DNA from: Hyphomonadaceae bacterium UKL13-1
GTDB taxonomy: Bacteria > Pseudomonadota > Alphaproteobacteria > Caulobacterales > Aquidulcibacteraceae
Reading direction: 5' to 3'
DNA length: 64,000 bases
Assembly (NCBI GenBank): GCA_001602435.1
Contig: CP012156.1
Coordinates: 1,198,001-1,262,000 of the forward strand
Shown here: in pieces, positions 54,658 to 63,401 of the stretch
Layout: every line of letters begins with the position of its first letter
Position numbering within the stretch: the first letter of the stretch is position 1
Translations under genes and position numbers: made by a program
The notes under the pieces: model-generated
Databases searched by the model: none
Seen by the model: only the letters and a program-made list of their open reading frames with translations
What the model was told of the DNA's origin: nothing

Positions 54658-56381
54658 GACGCTATTGCCGAGAAAAGTGCCTGAAGGTACTTAGCTATTG
54701 CTTCAATACGTTGCTCTGTAGTTGACTTAATTGAGATAGTGCCACGCGCAGCCTCAAACGAGTGCAGGTCTCCGATAAGTGATATAAAGGCAAAACTACC
54801 TCTGTTTGCCAGAATATAGGTACTTAAAGCTTCCGGATGCAGCGTTAAAGCTTCCTCCGCTAGCTCATAACTATTTTTAAGGAGACTAACAACTCGATTT
54901 CTAGTCTTTGTCATTTCATCGCTATGTTCAACGTTGTCCGCATCATATAAAGAATAAAGGTTGGAGCCTTCTGCATATTTGTTGCCCCTCGCCTCTGGCA
55001 GAAGCTTGGACTTTTGAAGAGCGTCAGCGAATGGCTTAGCTTGAAGTGTCGCCCTGTCTTCGCCAAGCGAAATCTTGCTGTAAAGCGGGCTGGACGTATC
55101 TCCGCCTAAAGCCCTGATTATTGAGGACCTTAATCCCCTTAGTCTCGAATCTAATCGAGGGGCATTCCAGTACAGATCCTCCTCAAGAGTAATTCGTAAA
55201 GTTGGGCTAACCGCTTTTTGATTCTCGTTAATTTGCATAAATAGTTCGAGTTGGTCACTCGGATCGAGATTTTTAAACGCGACTACAGGAATCGTATTGG
55301 TTCCCAAGTATTTCGAGTTTGCATAACCATAGATGCGATGTTGACCGTCGATAACATAAGCTATTGCGAATGCATTAGGAATTTTCAACACGCCTGTTCG
55401 TGACGATGTATCCGACGAGCGTGGCTGACCTTGGAATTCTAGTTTTGTTTCGCGCTCGTTGAAGTTCAAGATGGCCGAATTCGGAAAAAATCCTCCGCCG
55501 TCAATAAATTTAGTAATGCCATTTAGCCGCTTAGGCACGAGTAGCCTTTGATAGGTTGGCATCTCGGACTCATTCGCTCGAGTGCGGTGCAGCACGAATC
55601 CGATCTTAAGAAGTAACTGTGGTTCTATTGAAAACATATAATAGGTTTTGCCACCCATTGTACCTTCGATTGCCGGTACTTCTATCTTTTTTTTGTTTAT
55701 GTTTTGGCCCTTCATTATCAATCCTTTGAATTGATAATGCGCTGCATCTCTATAAGATTTAAGAAGGCTATCAATATACTCAAAAGTATTGTCGCTTAAA
55801 TGAAATCCCCCGCATTCTTTGAGTCTTGTTATGTCAATAGACTCTTGGGCAATCCGCAAATTTCTAGTGGCGAAAACATATTTTATGCGTCGGCCAGGAC
55901 CAAACAATTGATCGACTGCTTTTCGGTATCCATCTAATCGAAGGCGGAGTGCCTCAAACTCTGTCTTATATGAAGGTGCCTTAGCAAAGGTCTCGCTGGA
56001 TTTGCACTCAACAATCAAAACACTATCTTCGTCTACCGCAAAAACGTCGATTTGCTTTCTATCAGAAGGCTCAGGCCCGAAGGGCAAATAAAACTTTTCG
56101 TCGACGTTGAAAATTCGATAGCCGAGCCGATAAAGTTGACACCAAACATCATCTTCGAATTGAACATTGTGGCTCTTGAGCCTTCGCAATGGAGTTTTGG
56201 TTTTTAGCGCTGCCCCATACTCTTCCCAACCATCCGCAAGTAATTCTTCCACGAGGCTGTGTTCAACATTTCGGAAATGAAATTTCGAAGACTTCGCGAC
56301 AAAGATCTTGCCAAGTTGCGACTTGTCACTGCTTATCTTGCGCTTAATGGCAGTCTCTTCAGCTGGATCAATAAAGGTCAA
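54650..56381 (-). pseudogene. N-terminal piece of IS66-disrupted PD-(D/E)XK-DGQHR-HEPN protein
   Basis: About 580 residues before the insertion. A nuclease-like motif IDVFAVDEDSVLIVECKS (Asp 116, Glu 129, Lys 131, numbered from a TTG at 56393) fits PD-(D/E)XK enzymes. The IDGQHRIYGY motif (349-353) marks the DGQHR/DndB-like domain. With the piece at 51457-52084 the ancestral protein is about 785 residues, ending in a HEPN motif. The TTG at 56381 has a strong GGAGGA upstream. The gene follows a Dam-type methylase, suggesting a defence or modification system, now broken. Confidence 0.8.
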
Positions 56382-56419
56382 TTCATCCTCCAAATGTTAA
56401 TCGTTCTCCGTTGGTGACA

Positions 56420-57211
56420 TTACAAAATGTACAATGCTTCGGTGGTGTCACGCCGAGAAGCCGCTGCGCCTGATATTACCGACGGACGAGAAACCACAAT
56501 TGGTGCACCAAGTTCAATGTAGAGTTGATGTATGCTCTCGTGATCCGCATTCGTTAGAACGACCCGAGCACCACGCTTCTTTGCGGCACGGATAGCTTCC
56601 ATTAGCCGCTTTTGGTCGTCCCATGTGAAGATCTTTTGATTGTACTTTACAAAACCATTTGAATTGTGGGCCGTGGTATAAGGTGGGTCCAAAAATATCA
56701 AATCGCCCTCTTCGGCTTCGGCCATTGTGATCTCAAAGTCTGCAACGCGTAACTCTGCCCGAGAGAGCATCATGCTCGTCAGCTCGAAGTTATCGTCCGG
56801 CAGAACTACTTGTGTTTTGGTGCCAATTGGAACGTTGAATTGGCCCTTAAGATTTTCACGGTATAGACCATTGAAACACGTGCGGTTCAGATACAGGAAC
56901 TGCGCTGCTCGGAGATGAGACTGCGAATGATCCTTAGACCTTTCCTGATAATAAAAATCCTTGGAATGTCTTTGCTGTAAGTCCGCTAGGCTAGCTTGTA
57001 CGAGGTGATATTCATCCCGGATTGAAATATAGGTTTCTATGAGTCGTTCATTCACATCAGCCAAAATAGCTGCATGTGGTGCCAAATGAAAAAACACGGC
57101 ACCTCCACCAAGAAATGGTTCGATGTATCGACCCGTGAAGCATGGAAGCGTGAAGTTCGGGTCATTGAGTAGCCATCTCTTGCCGCCTGCCCATTTGATG
57201 AATGGCTTCAA
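56420..57211 (-). CDS. DNA adenine methylase (Dam/DpnM type)
   Basis: 263 residues when started at the TTG at 57211 (MKPFIKWAGGKR, with GGAGAG upstream). A TTG at 57226 gives five more residues. The SAM-binding PFIKWAGGKRWLL and catalytic DPPYTTAHN motifs identify an alpha-class N6-adenine methyltransferase of the GATC-type family, and GAAASRR near the end also fits. It lies 40 bases upstream of the DGQHR protein gene on the same strand, so it is its probable partner. The gene itself looks intact. Confidence 0.9.
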   Translation of the reverse strand: MKPFIKWAGGKRWLLNDPNFTLPCFTGRYIEPFLGGGAVFFHLAPHAAILADVNERLIETYISIRDEYHLVQASLADLQQRHSKDFYYQERSKDHSQSHLRAAQFLYLNRTCFNGLYRENLKGQFNVPIGTKTQVVLPDDNFELTSMMLSRAELRVADFEITMAEAEEGDLIFLDPPYTTAHNSNGFVKYNQKIFTWDDQKRLMEAIRAAKKRGARVVLTNADHESIHQLYIELGAPIVVSRPSVISGAAASRRDTTEALYIL

Positions 57212-57328
57212 TACGATGCTCTCCAACGTCAGAAAATGAATCGTTGAACAGTGCTGGATATACTAGCAATTGGCAAGCCTGCCGCATGATAAATTCTACC
57301 ACAAATAACTGTCTTGTAGTTTGTTGTA

Positions 57329-57360
57329 CCCCCCCAACCACACCCACCCCAACCACACCC
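57329..57360 (-). other. G-quadruplex-type G tract upstream of the methylase and gor
   Basis: The plus strand reads C7-N7-C3-N1-C4-N7-C3. The minus strand therefore has four G runs with loops of 7, 1 and 7, which fits the usual quadruplex pattern. The 12-base CCAACCACACCC is repeated twice (57334 and 57349). It lies in the divergent gap between the methylase gene and gor. Confidence 0.55.
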
Positions 57361-57429
57361 TCCACCTAGCAATCAGCCGCCCCGCGCCCTACATGCATGG
57401 CCACCACTTCCAACGAAAGCTGACCTGCC

Positions 57430-58812
57430 ATGACCGACGCGACCGCCTATGATTTTGACCTGTTTGTCATTGGTGCGGGCTCGGGAGGAGTGCGGGCGGC
57501 GCGGATGAGTGCGGCTTATGGGGCCAAGGTGGCGGTGGCGGAAGAATATCGCATTGGCGGCACCTGCGTGATCCGCGGCTGTGTGCCCAAGAAGCTTTTG
57601 ATCTATGCTTCAGAATTTGGTCATGAGATGGCCGATATTGCGCCTGGTTATGGCTGGACGTTTGAAGGCGCGAAGTTTGACTGGCCGACGCTGCGTGACA
57701 ATGTGGGCGCAGAGGTTGACCGCTTGAGCGGCATTTATGCGCGCAATCTGCGTAATTCTGGCGTCACCATCTTTGAAGCGCGCGCCGAGATCACCGGCCC
57801 CAATAGCGTGAAGCTCTCTACCGGTGAGACCTTGACCGCGAAAGTCATTCTGATCGCGACGGGCGGCAAACCGTCTGTCCCCACCGATGTGCCGGGGATT
57901 GAGCATGCGATCACCTCGAATGAAATCTTCCTCTTAGAGGCGCTACCCAAGTCGATCCTGATCGCAGGGGGCGGCTATATCGCCGTTGAATTTGCCTTTT
58001 TGTTGAAGGGCTTGGGCGTCGATGTAACGCTTCTTTATCGTGGCGATACGGTGCTGCGCGGCTTTGATGACGATGTGCGCTTGCATGTGCATGGCGAGCT
58101 GAAGCGCAAGGGCATTCGGGTGGTGACCCATACGGTGCTCACCCAAGTCGACAAGACCGATGCAGGCCTTGCCGCCCATCTGGCTAATGGCCAGACCATC
58201 CACGCAGACGCCCTGATGCTGGCCGTGGGCCGCGACCCCTATAGCGAGGGTCTGGGCTGTGAGGCGGCGGGCGTGGAACGTCAGGCCAATGGTGCGATCA
58301 AGGTCGATGATTATTCACAAACCTCTGTGCCCTCGATCTATGCGGTGGGCGATGTCACCAATCGGATGAATTTGACGCCGGTGGCGATCCGGGAAGGGGC
58401 GTGCTTTGCCTCGACCGTGTTTGGCGGCATGCCGATGGCCTTTGACCATGATACGATTGCCACGGCGGTCTTCTCACAACCGCCTACAGGCACGGTCGGC
58501 CTGTCAGAGGCCGACGCGCGGGCAAAATATGGCCCAGTCGATATTTATAAGACCACCTTCCGGCCCATGCGCTATGTCATGCCCAATGACGAGACGCGCA
58601 TGTTGATGAAGCTGATCGTGCGGCCATCGGATCAAGTCGTGATTGGCTGTCACATTGTCGGGCCAGATGCGGCGGAGATCATCCAAGCTGTCGGCATTGC
58701 GGTCAAACACGGCCTGACAAAGGCGCAGTTCGACGCCACCTGTGCCGTCCACCCCACGGTCGCTGAAGAGTTAGTGACGATGAAAGACAAGTGGGTCGCA
58801 CCCATCCTGTAA
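57430..58812 (+). CDS. gor: Glutathione-disulfide reductase
   Basis: 460 residues. The FAD-binding FVIGAGSGGVRAARM, the redox-active disulfide in GGTCVIRGCVPKK, the NADPH-binding GGGYIAVEFAFLLKGLG and the C-terminal CAVHPTVAEE with the catalytic His identify glutathione reductase, plant-like/alphaproteobacterial type. It keeps glutathione reduced in the cytoplasm. An ATG start follows the divergent spacer. A weak hairpin terminator follows. Confidence 0.95.
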   Translation: MTDATAYDFDLFVIGAGSGGVRAARMSAAYGAKVAVAEEYRIGGTCVIRGCVPKKLLIYASEFGHEMADIAPGYGWTFEGAKFDWPTLRDNVGAEVDRLSGIYARNLRNSGVTIFEARAEITGPNSVKLSTGETLTAKVILIATGGKPSVPTDVPGIEHAITSNEIFLLEALPKSILIAGGGYIAVEFAFLLKGLGVDVTLLYRGDTVLRGFDDDVRLHVHGELKRKGIRVVTHTVLTQVDKTDAGLAAHLANGQTIHADALMLAVGRDPYSEGLGCEAAGVERQANGAIKVDDYSQTSVPSIYAVGDVTNRMNLTPVAIREGACFASTVFGGMPMAFDHDTIATAVFSQPPTGTVGLSEADARAKYGPVDIYKTTFRPMRYVMPNDETRMLMKLIVRPSDQVVIGCHIVGPDAAEIIQAVGIAVKHGLTKAQFDATCAVHPTVAEELVTMKDKWVAPIL

Positions 58813-58816
58813 GTTT

Positions 58817-58840
58817 GACAGAACTATCTGTCTATTTTTC
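58817..58840 (+). terminator. Weak terminator after gor
   Basis: GACAGA-ACTA-TCTGTC hairpin followed by TATTTTT. The stem is short and not GC-rich, so efficiency is uncertain. Confidence 0.45.
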
Positions 58841-58933
58841 GTGTGTGTTAGGCAAATTGTAACCCGTGGAAGTTACCCATGGGTAGTGTCTTTGTGCGTG
58901 CTCTATCCACACCGAGAATAAGGCAAGGTGGCG

Positions 58934-59482
58934 ATGCGCCCAACTAATCAGAGCAGAACAGCCTCGATCCTTCTGGCTGAATCCAATCCCCAAATCCGTA
59001 CGGCCATTCGGTCTATCCTTCTACACTACCAATTTAGCAATGTCACAGAAGCGTCTGATTCAAAGGCCTTTATCGATTCCATCCGATCAGCACCTTATGG
59101 GGTGATTTTGCTGGATTCGGGTATTCCCAATCTAGATGCAGTCGCCGTCACCCGTTTTATCCGGTCAGGCAAGCTGGGGATTAATCGCACGGCGATTATC
59201 ATCCTCCTCGCCCATCGTAGTGACATGACCTTCGTGTACGAGGCGCGCGAAGCTGGTGTCACAGAGCTTGTGGTCAAGCCATTTTCAAGTTCTGTTCTGA
59301 TGACGCGCCTCGTCGGTGCGTTGGAAAAGCCCCGACCCTTTATCACGTCTGATGGCTATAATGGCCCATGTCGACGCACGGGACGGGTGGAACCTGATAT
59401 TGAACCGCCGAAACAGCGGATCGAAGATCAAGGGGTGACGCGAAACGAAGAGCTTGTCATCCTCTCGCGCGACGCGTCTTGA
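58934..59482 (+). CDS. Receiver-only response regulator
   Basis: 182 residues. A receiver domain covers about residues 12-133 with phosphoacceptor Asp in ILLDSGIPN and the conserved Lys in LVVKPFSSS, but the expected acidic pair after the first strand reads LLAESNPQ, with one Glu only. The C-terminal 45 residues are charged and unstructured, without a DNA-binding domain. No kinase is nearby, so it may act by protein contact like CpdR/DivK-type regulators. ATG 58934 or GTG 58928. Confidence 0.8.
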   Translation: MRPTNQSRTASILLAESNPQIRTAIRSILLHYQFSNVTEASDSKAFIDSIRSAPYGVILLDSGIPNLDAVAVTRFIRSGKLGINRTAIIILLAHRSDMTFVYEAREAGVTELVVKPFSSSVLMTRLVGALEKPRPFITSDGYNGPCRRTGRVEPDIEPPKQRIEDQGVTRNEELVILSRDAS

Positions 59483-59488
59483 CCATCC

Positions 59489-60298
59489 CTAGCCGAATAA
59501 AGCGACCGTTTGGCGGCAGGCTAAGAGGGGCTTGCCGTCGGAGGCCCAGAGGTAGGAATTTTGCGCCGAATAGCCGTCCGCAATCGCCTCGCTCTTGAGG
59601 TTGGCCGCATACCAGCCATCAGGGCTTGTGTGCTGGTCTGATAGGAAGTCGACCATCCAGGTCATGGTGCTAAGGGGCGTGAAGCTATCAAACAGACTAA
59701 GCGCGGCAGGTGGTGGGGCGTCTGCCAGGGCCAGAAGGGTGGCTTCGGCAAAATCCTCATGGCTATCGAGTGCCTTCAGCCACCAGCAGATATCGGCGTC
59801 TGTCGCGCCAGAGATAGGCAAAGCGCCTTTTGCGACGCGCATGTCGAAATGATCGGTAAAGTGGGGCAGTACCCGATCCTTGGGCTTGGGGCGAAAGACC
59901 TCTTCGGGCGTTGGCAGGCTGGGCATCTCCAGCAGCACTTGCCGCTTGGCCGAAACCCGACTGGCCCCAAAACAAAAGGTGGCATGCACGCCAAAGCCTG
60001 CTTCGCTCGTCAGATCAGCTGTCACAAAGGCGGCAGACTTGCCCTGCCGCAACATAGTGGGGCGAATATGCACGTCGCCCGCACTAGGGCCTGCAAAAGC
60101 AATCAAAGCGGAGCGCAGGGGTGGCAAGTCTGGAAACGCAAGTCGCACCGCACGCAGGCAGAGGGCGGCTGAAATCCCGCCATAAAGGGTGCGGCCTTGC
60201 ATCCAATCTGGGCCAACATTGACGTGATACTGCCCGTCTGTTTCGGCCATTTGGCCCAGCAAGGCGTCAAAGCGGGTCGGGGCTGGCATTTCACTCAT
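59489..60298 (-). CDS. Acyl-CoA thioesterase-like double-hotdog protein
   Basis: 269 residues with two hotdog halves (4HBT_3/TesB-like). Family features are GRTLYGGISAALCLRAV in the first half and LSTMTWMVDFLSD with DGWYAANLKSEAIADGYSAQ in the second. It probably hydrolyses a medium or branched acyl-CoA. The last gene of the minus-strand run, it overlaps the upstream isomerase gene by 4 bases, so the two are in one operon. Confidence 0.85.
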   Translation of the reverse strand: MSEMPAPTRFDALLGQMAETDGQYHVNVGPDWMQGRTLYGGISAALCLRAVRLAFPDLPPLRSALIAFAGPSAGDVHIRPTMLRQGKSAAFVTADLTSEAGFGVHATFCFGASRVSAKRQVLLEMPSLPTPEEVFRPKPKDRVLPHFTDHFDMRVAKGALPISGATDADICWWLKALDSHEDFAEATLLALADAPPPAALSLFDSFTPLSTMTWMVDFLSDQHTSPDGWYAANLKSEAIADGYSAQNSYLWASDGKPLLACRQTVALFG

Positions 60299-60894
60299 GC
60301 GGACAATGCCTCTTCCACTTGGCCCAAGCGGTCCTTGCCGAAATAAAGCTCGTTCGCAACAAAGAAGCTGGGGATGCCAAACACGCCACGGCCGACAGCG
60401 CCCTCGGTATTGGCGACGAGGGTCGCTTTGACGTCAGGTTCTGCGGTTGCCGCCATCAGGGCAGGGCCGTCTAGGCCTGCTTGGGTCAAAACTTCTGCAA
60501 TCACGGCCTGATCATCCATTTTCAAGCCATCTTCCCAATAGCCCTTGAGAACTGCTTCCAGATAAGGCGTGCCGACGCCTGCAGCTTGGGCGGCGATCAG
60601 ACCACGGATGGCGTGAATGGAATTCAGCGGGAAGTGTGGGTTCATTTTAAAGGCGGTCAACTTGTGCCGCGCGATAAAGCGGCGCATCTCCAGCATCTCA
60701 TAATCCATCTTGCCCTTGATGCCGCCAAACGCCACCATCGGGGCTTGGTTGCTGGTGGCCTTGAAAATGCCCCCCAACAGGCAAGGCGTGATGACAAGCT
60801 CTGCGCCGGTTGCTGCCAGAATTGGCCCTAAAGCATGATAGGCCAAATAGGCATTTGGGCTTGCAAAGTCGAAAATAAATTCAAGCTGTTTCAT
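60295..60894 (-). CDS. 2-hydroxychromene-2-carboxylate isomerase-like protein (DsbA/GST-kappa fold)
   Basis: 199 residues from the ATG at 60894 (GAGGAAAA upstream). It opens FIFDFASPNAYLAYHAL, which is the family's S-P-x-A/Y motif in place of a CxxC. It also has FGIPSFFVANELYFGKDRL near the end, as in NahD-type isomerases. These glutathione-dependent enzymes act in aromatic ring breakdown. Family members are also found outside such pathways. It lies between an SDR and a thioesterase gene in one operon. Confidence 0.85.
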   Translation of the reverse strand: MKQLEFIFDFASPNAYLAYHALGPILAATGAELVITPCLLGGIFKATSNQAPMVAFGGIKGKMDYEMLEMRRFIARHKLTAFKMNPHFPLNSIHAIRGLIAAQAAGVGTPYLEAVLKGYWEDGLKMDDQAVIAEVLTQAGLDGPALMAATAEPDVKATLVANTEGAVGRGVFGIPSFFVANELYFGKDRLGQVEEALSA

Positions 60895-60901
60895 CTTTTC
60901 C

Positions 60902-61642
60902 TCACCAGGTTTCGCTGCCAGGCCGCAGATCCAATTCATGGGTCCAAGCACATTTATTCTGGCTCCACAGCCAGACCCAATTCTTCGCGGCTTCATCGAC
61001 TTGGATGATGTCGCCCTTTGCTAAGCGCGCCTCATAATCAGGGAGTAGACCTTTGATAAAGCCGCCTTCGACCATGCCATCTAAGATCACATGGGCAACA
61101 TGCAGACCCTTTGGCCCAAGTTCGCGCGCCATACTCTGCGCCAAGGCGCGCAAGGCATGTTTGGCCCCAGCGAATGCCGAGAAGCCTTCCCGACCCCGAA
61201 AGCTCGCCGTAGCGCCGGTAAAAATAATGGTACCGCGACCGCGGGGGCTCATCACGCGCGCTGCCTCGCGCCCGGCCACAAAGCCAGCAAAGGCCGCCAT
61301 CTCCCAGACCTTTTGATAAACGCGCGAGGTGGTCTCGGTGATGGAGAAGCGCACATTGGCCCCAATGTTGAACGCCACCACTTCCAGATCGCCAAGTTCG
61401 GCCTCGATCTTGTTGATCAAAGCCACCATCGGCTCTTCTTCGCGCGCATCAATACCAAAGGCGTGGGCTTGGCCGCCTTGATCGCGGATGGATTGAGCCA
61501 AGGCCTCCAAACTGTCGAGGTTACGCGGCCGGCGCGTCATGCATACAATCATGCCCTGGGCAGCAAAGGCGCGCGCGATGGCGCCGCCAAGACCATCGCC
61601 AGCTCCGACAACCAGACAAACTTTCGCGCGCTCTTCCGTCAT
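60902..61642 (-). CDS. Short-chain dehydrogenase/reductase with Tyr-to-Phe active site
   Basis: 246 residues. Rossmann motif VVGAGDGLGGAIA at the start, NIGAN in place of NNAG, and FTGATAS supplying a Ser/Thr. The usual Y-x-x-x-K reads F-A-G-A-K (SAFAGAKHALR), so the catalytic Tyr is Phe. A subgroup of SDRs keeps this change, and ordinary oxidoreductase chemistry is doubtful. AAGGA precedes the ATG. First gene of a three-gene minus-strand operon, divergent from an HxlR regulator. Confidence 0.85.
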   Translation of the reverse strand: MTEERAKVCLVVGAGDGLGGAIARAFAAQGMIVCMTRRPRNLDSLEALAQSIRDQGGQAHAFGIDAREEEPMVALINKIEAELGDLEVVAFNIGANVRFSITETTSRVYQKVWEMAAFAGFVAGREAARVMSPRGRGTIIFTGATASFRGREGFSAFAGAKHALRALAQSMARELGPKGLHVAHVILDGMVEGGFIKGLLPDYEARLAKGDIIQVDEAAKNWVWLWSQNKCAWTHELDLRPGSETW

Positions 61643-61758
61643 GCTTGCTTTTTCCTTGGTCAGACGATTATAGTCAGTCCATAAACTAAACGCACTTAAA
61701 GGGTGGCGCTGGCCAGCGTCAATTGCCTCCGCAACGTCAACTGAGAGAGAATTTGCAC

Positions 61759-62202
61759 ATGCGTTGGAGCGAGCTTGAGTCTGCCGATTGTCCGATCGCC
61801 CGGGCCTTGAGCATTTTGGGGGACCGCTGGACCCTGATGATCCTGCGCGACTGCTTCTTTGGCGTCCATCGGTTTGAAGCGTTTCAAGCTAATCTCGGCA
61901 TATCGCGCACGATTTTGCGCGACCGTCTGGCGCATTTGGTTCAGGCCGGCATTTTGGTGCAGCGCCCCTATCAGGATCGCCCGGTCCGTTATGATTATGT
62001 GCTGAGTGCCAAGGGCAAAGCCCTCAATGGTGTCATGCTGATGCTGGGCGAATGGGGGCGGACTGCCGTTGACGGCCAACCCGAAACCCAAATCCGCCAT
62101 CGCCACCAAACCTGCGGCCACGTGCTGACGCCTTATGTCGCTTGTGCTGCGTGCGGGGAAGAAGTGGTGGCGAAGGATGTCCGCGCGGTGCGGGCAGCGT
62201 GA
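61759..62202 (+). CDS. HxlR-family transcriptional regulator
   Basis: 147 residues from the ATG at 61759. The winged-helix HxlR core is complete (CPIARALSILGDRWTLMILRDCF, then FEAFQANLGISRTILRDRLAHLV). A short C-terminal TCGHVLTPYVACAACGEE segment could bind zinc. It is divergent from the SDR/isomerase/thioesterase operon and is the likely local regulator. Confidence 0.88.
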   Translation: MRWSELESADCPIARALSILGDRWTLMILRDCFFGVHRFEAFQANLGISRTILRDRLAHLVQAGILVQRPYQDRPVRYDYVLSAKGKALNGVMLMLGEWGRTAVDGQPETQIRHRHQTCGHVLTPYVACAACGEEVVAKDVRAVRAA

Positions 62203-62295
62203 GGGCTGGCCCAAGCCGCTTCACCGTTTGCGAGGATGCTGCCGAAGGAAGGGAGGCCGACTATGCCTAGGTCGCGTTCTTACCAAGCACTCAGC

Positions 62296-63165
62296 TTAAG
62301 CGGCCTCAAATTCTTCTGAAGCAATTTGCCAGAGTAAATCTGCTTGGGTCCAGCGGTCATAGGCATCGCCACCTGTGCCATCACTCTGTGCTTGATGCGC
62401 ATAATAGAGCCAATGGGTTTGACCGCCGAAGGGCACTTTGTAAGGCAAAAGCTCAATCGCAAAGATCAGAACATTCTTGTGGTCAGAAGCCGCTTTGAAC
62501 GCGGTAAAACAGCGTCGCCACATCTCGCGAAAATGGACAACAAAGGGGCGCTGATCGCCTGGGGCGATGCTAACTTGGGCATGGCACGCGTCTGCGATCC
62601 TGCCGTGCAGGAAGCGAACACGCTCAAAAATTGGCATGAGGAAGTCAAACTTGGCTTCAATGTCCCCATAGGTCATCTCATGGCCGCAATAATAGTGCGA
62701 CAAGTCCGCGTTGAACCTGACCTCTGGAAAGCGCCCAACCATATCGACCGTCCGACGGATGTCTTGGGTTATCGTCGCGCGATGGGTCTCAATATAGAGA
62801 GGATAATCATGCTGCGCCGAGGCCTCTAGAACGGCGCCAACCAAACGATCCATTTCTAAATCTGTCTCAAGGCCGGTGCCGACATGTAAGGTGGTCGCGT
62901 CTAGGCCTAATTCATGGTGCTGTCTGGCGATGGAAGCCGCGTTTTCGGGCGTCAAAACCCGCCCCATGCCGGTTGCCTTCAGCCCAGCGGCCAAAACGTG
63001 CTCTGGAAAATAGTGCTGCACCCCTGCATAGCCTGCCGTTTTGGCAGCCTCGATAATAGCACCAAAATCGCCCTTCGGCCCTGCAGACCAGTCGGGTAGA
63101 CCCATCCCAGTGACACTGTTCAGATCGCGACGCAGAAACGGCTTTGGGTGCTTCATCAATTTCAT
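62296..63165 (-). CDS. Sugar-phosphate isomerase/epimerase-like TIM-barrel protein
   Basis: About 289 residues. Features include TAGYAGVQHYFPEH, DATTLHVGTGLETD, YPLYIETHRATITQD and VRFNADLSHYYCG, with Glu, Asp, His and Glu residues placed as in the xylose-isomerase-like AP endonuclease-2 barrel. Such proteins isomerise sugars or act on inositols, and the substrate is unknown. ATGs at 63165 and 63156 are possible, and the frame to 63237 is an over-extension. It is divergent from the phytanoyl-CoA dioxygenase-like gene. Confidence 0.8.
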   Translation of the reverse strand: MKLMKHPKPFLRRDLNSVTGMGLPDWSAGPKGDFGAIIEAAKTAGYAGVQHYFPEHVLAAGLKATGMGRVLTPENAASIARQHHELGLDATTLHVGTGLETDLEMDRLVGAVLEASAQHDYPLYIETHRATITQDIRRTVDMVGRFPEVRFNADLSHYYCGHEMTYGDIEAKFDFLMPIFERVRFLHGRIADACHAQVSIAPGDQRPFVVHFREMWRRCFTAFKAASDHKNVLIFAIELLPYKVPFGGQTHWLYYAHQAQSDGTGGDAYDRWTQADLLWQIASEEFEAA

Positions 63166-63401
63166 CCGCTTTGTGATGCCGACGCTTACATTGGCGCTTT
63201 TTAGACAAAAACGACTTTGAGCGATCTTGCTACGCAAGGGCGCTTATCGTGCCTCATAAGCATTATTGACCCTTGGTAACAAAACAATTAATCTACGAAA
63301 TGGGACACTTATCCTGTTTGTATCTCTGATAATTGAACCGTGACACCCTGCGCCAAACGCAGCATTTTTGGACTAATACATACCAAGCGGGAGAACTCGA
63401 A

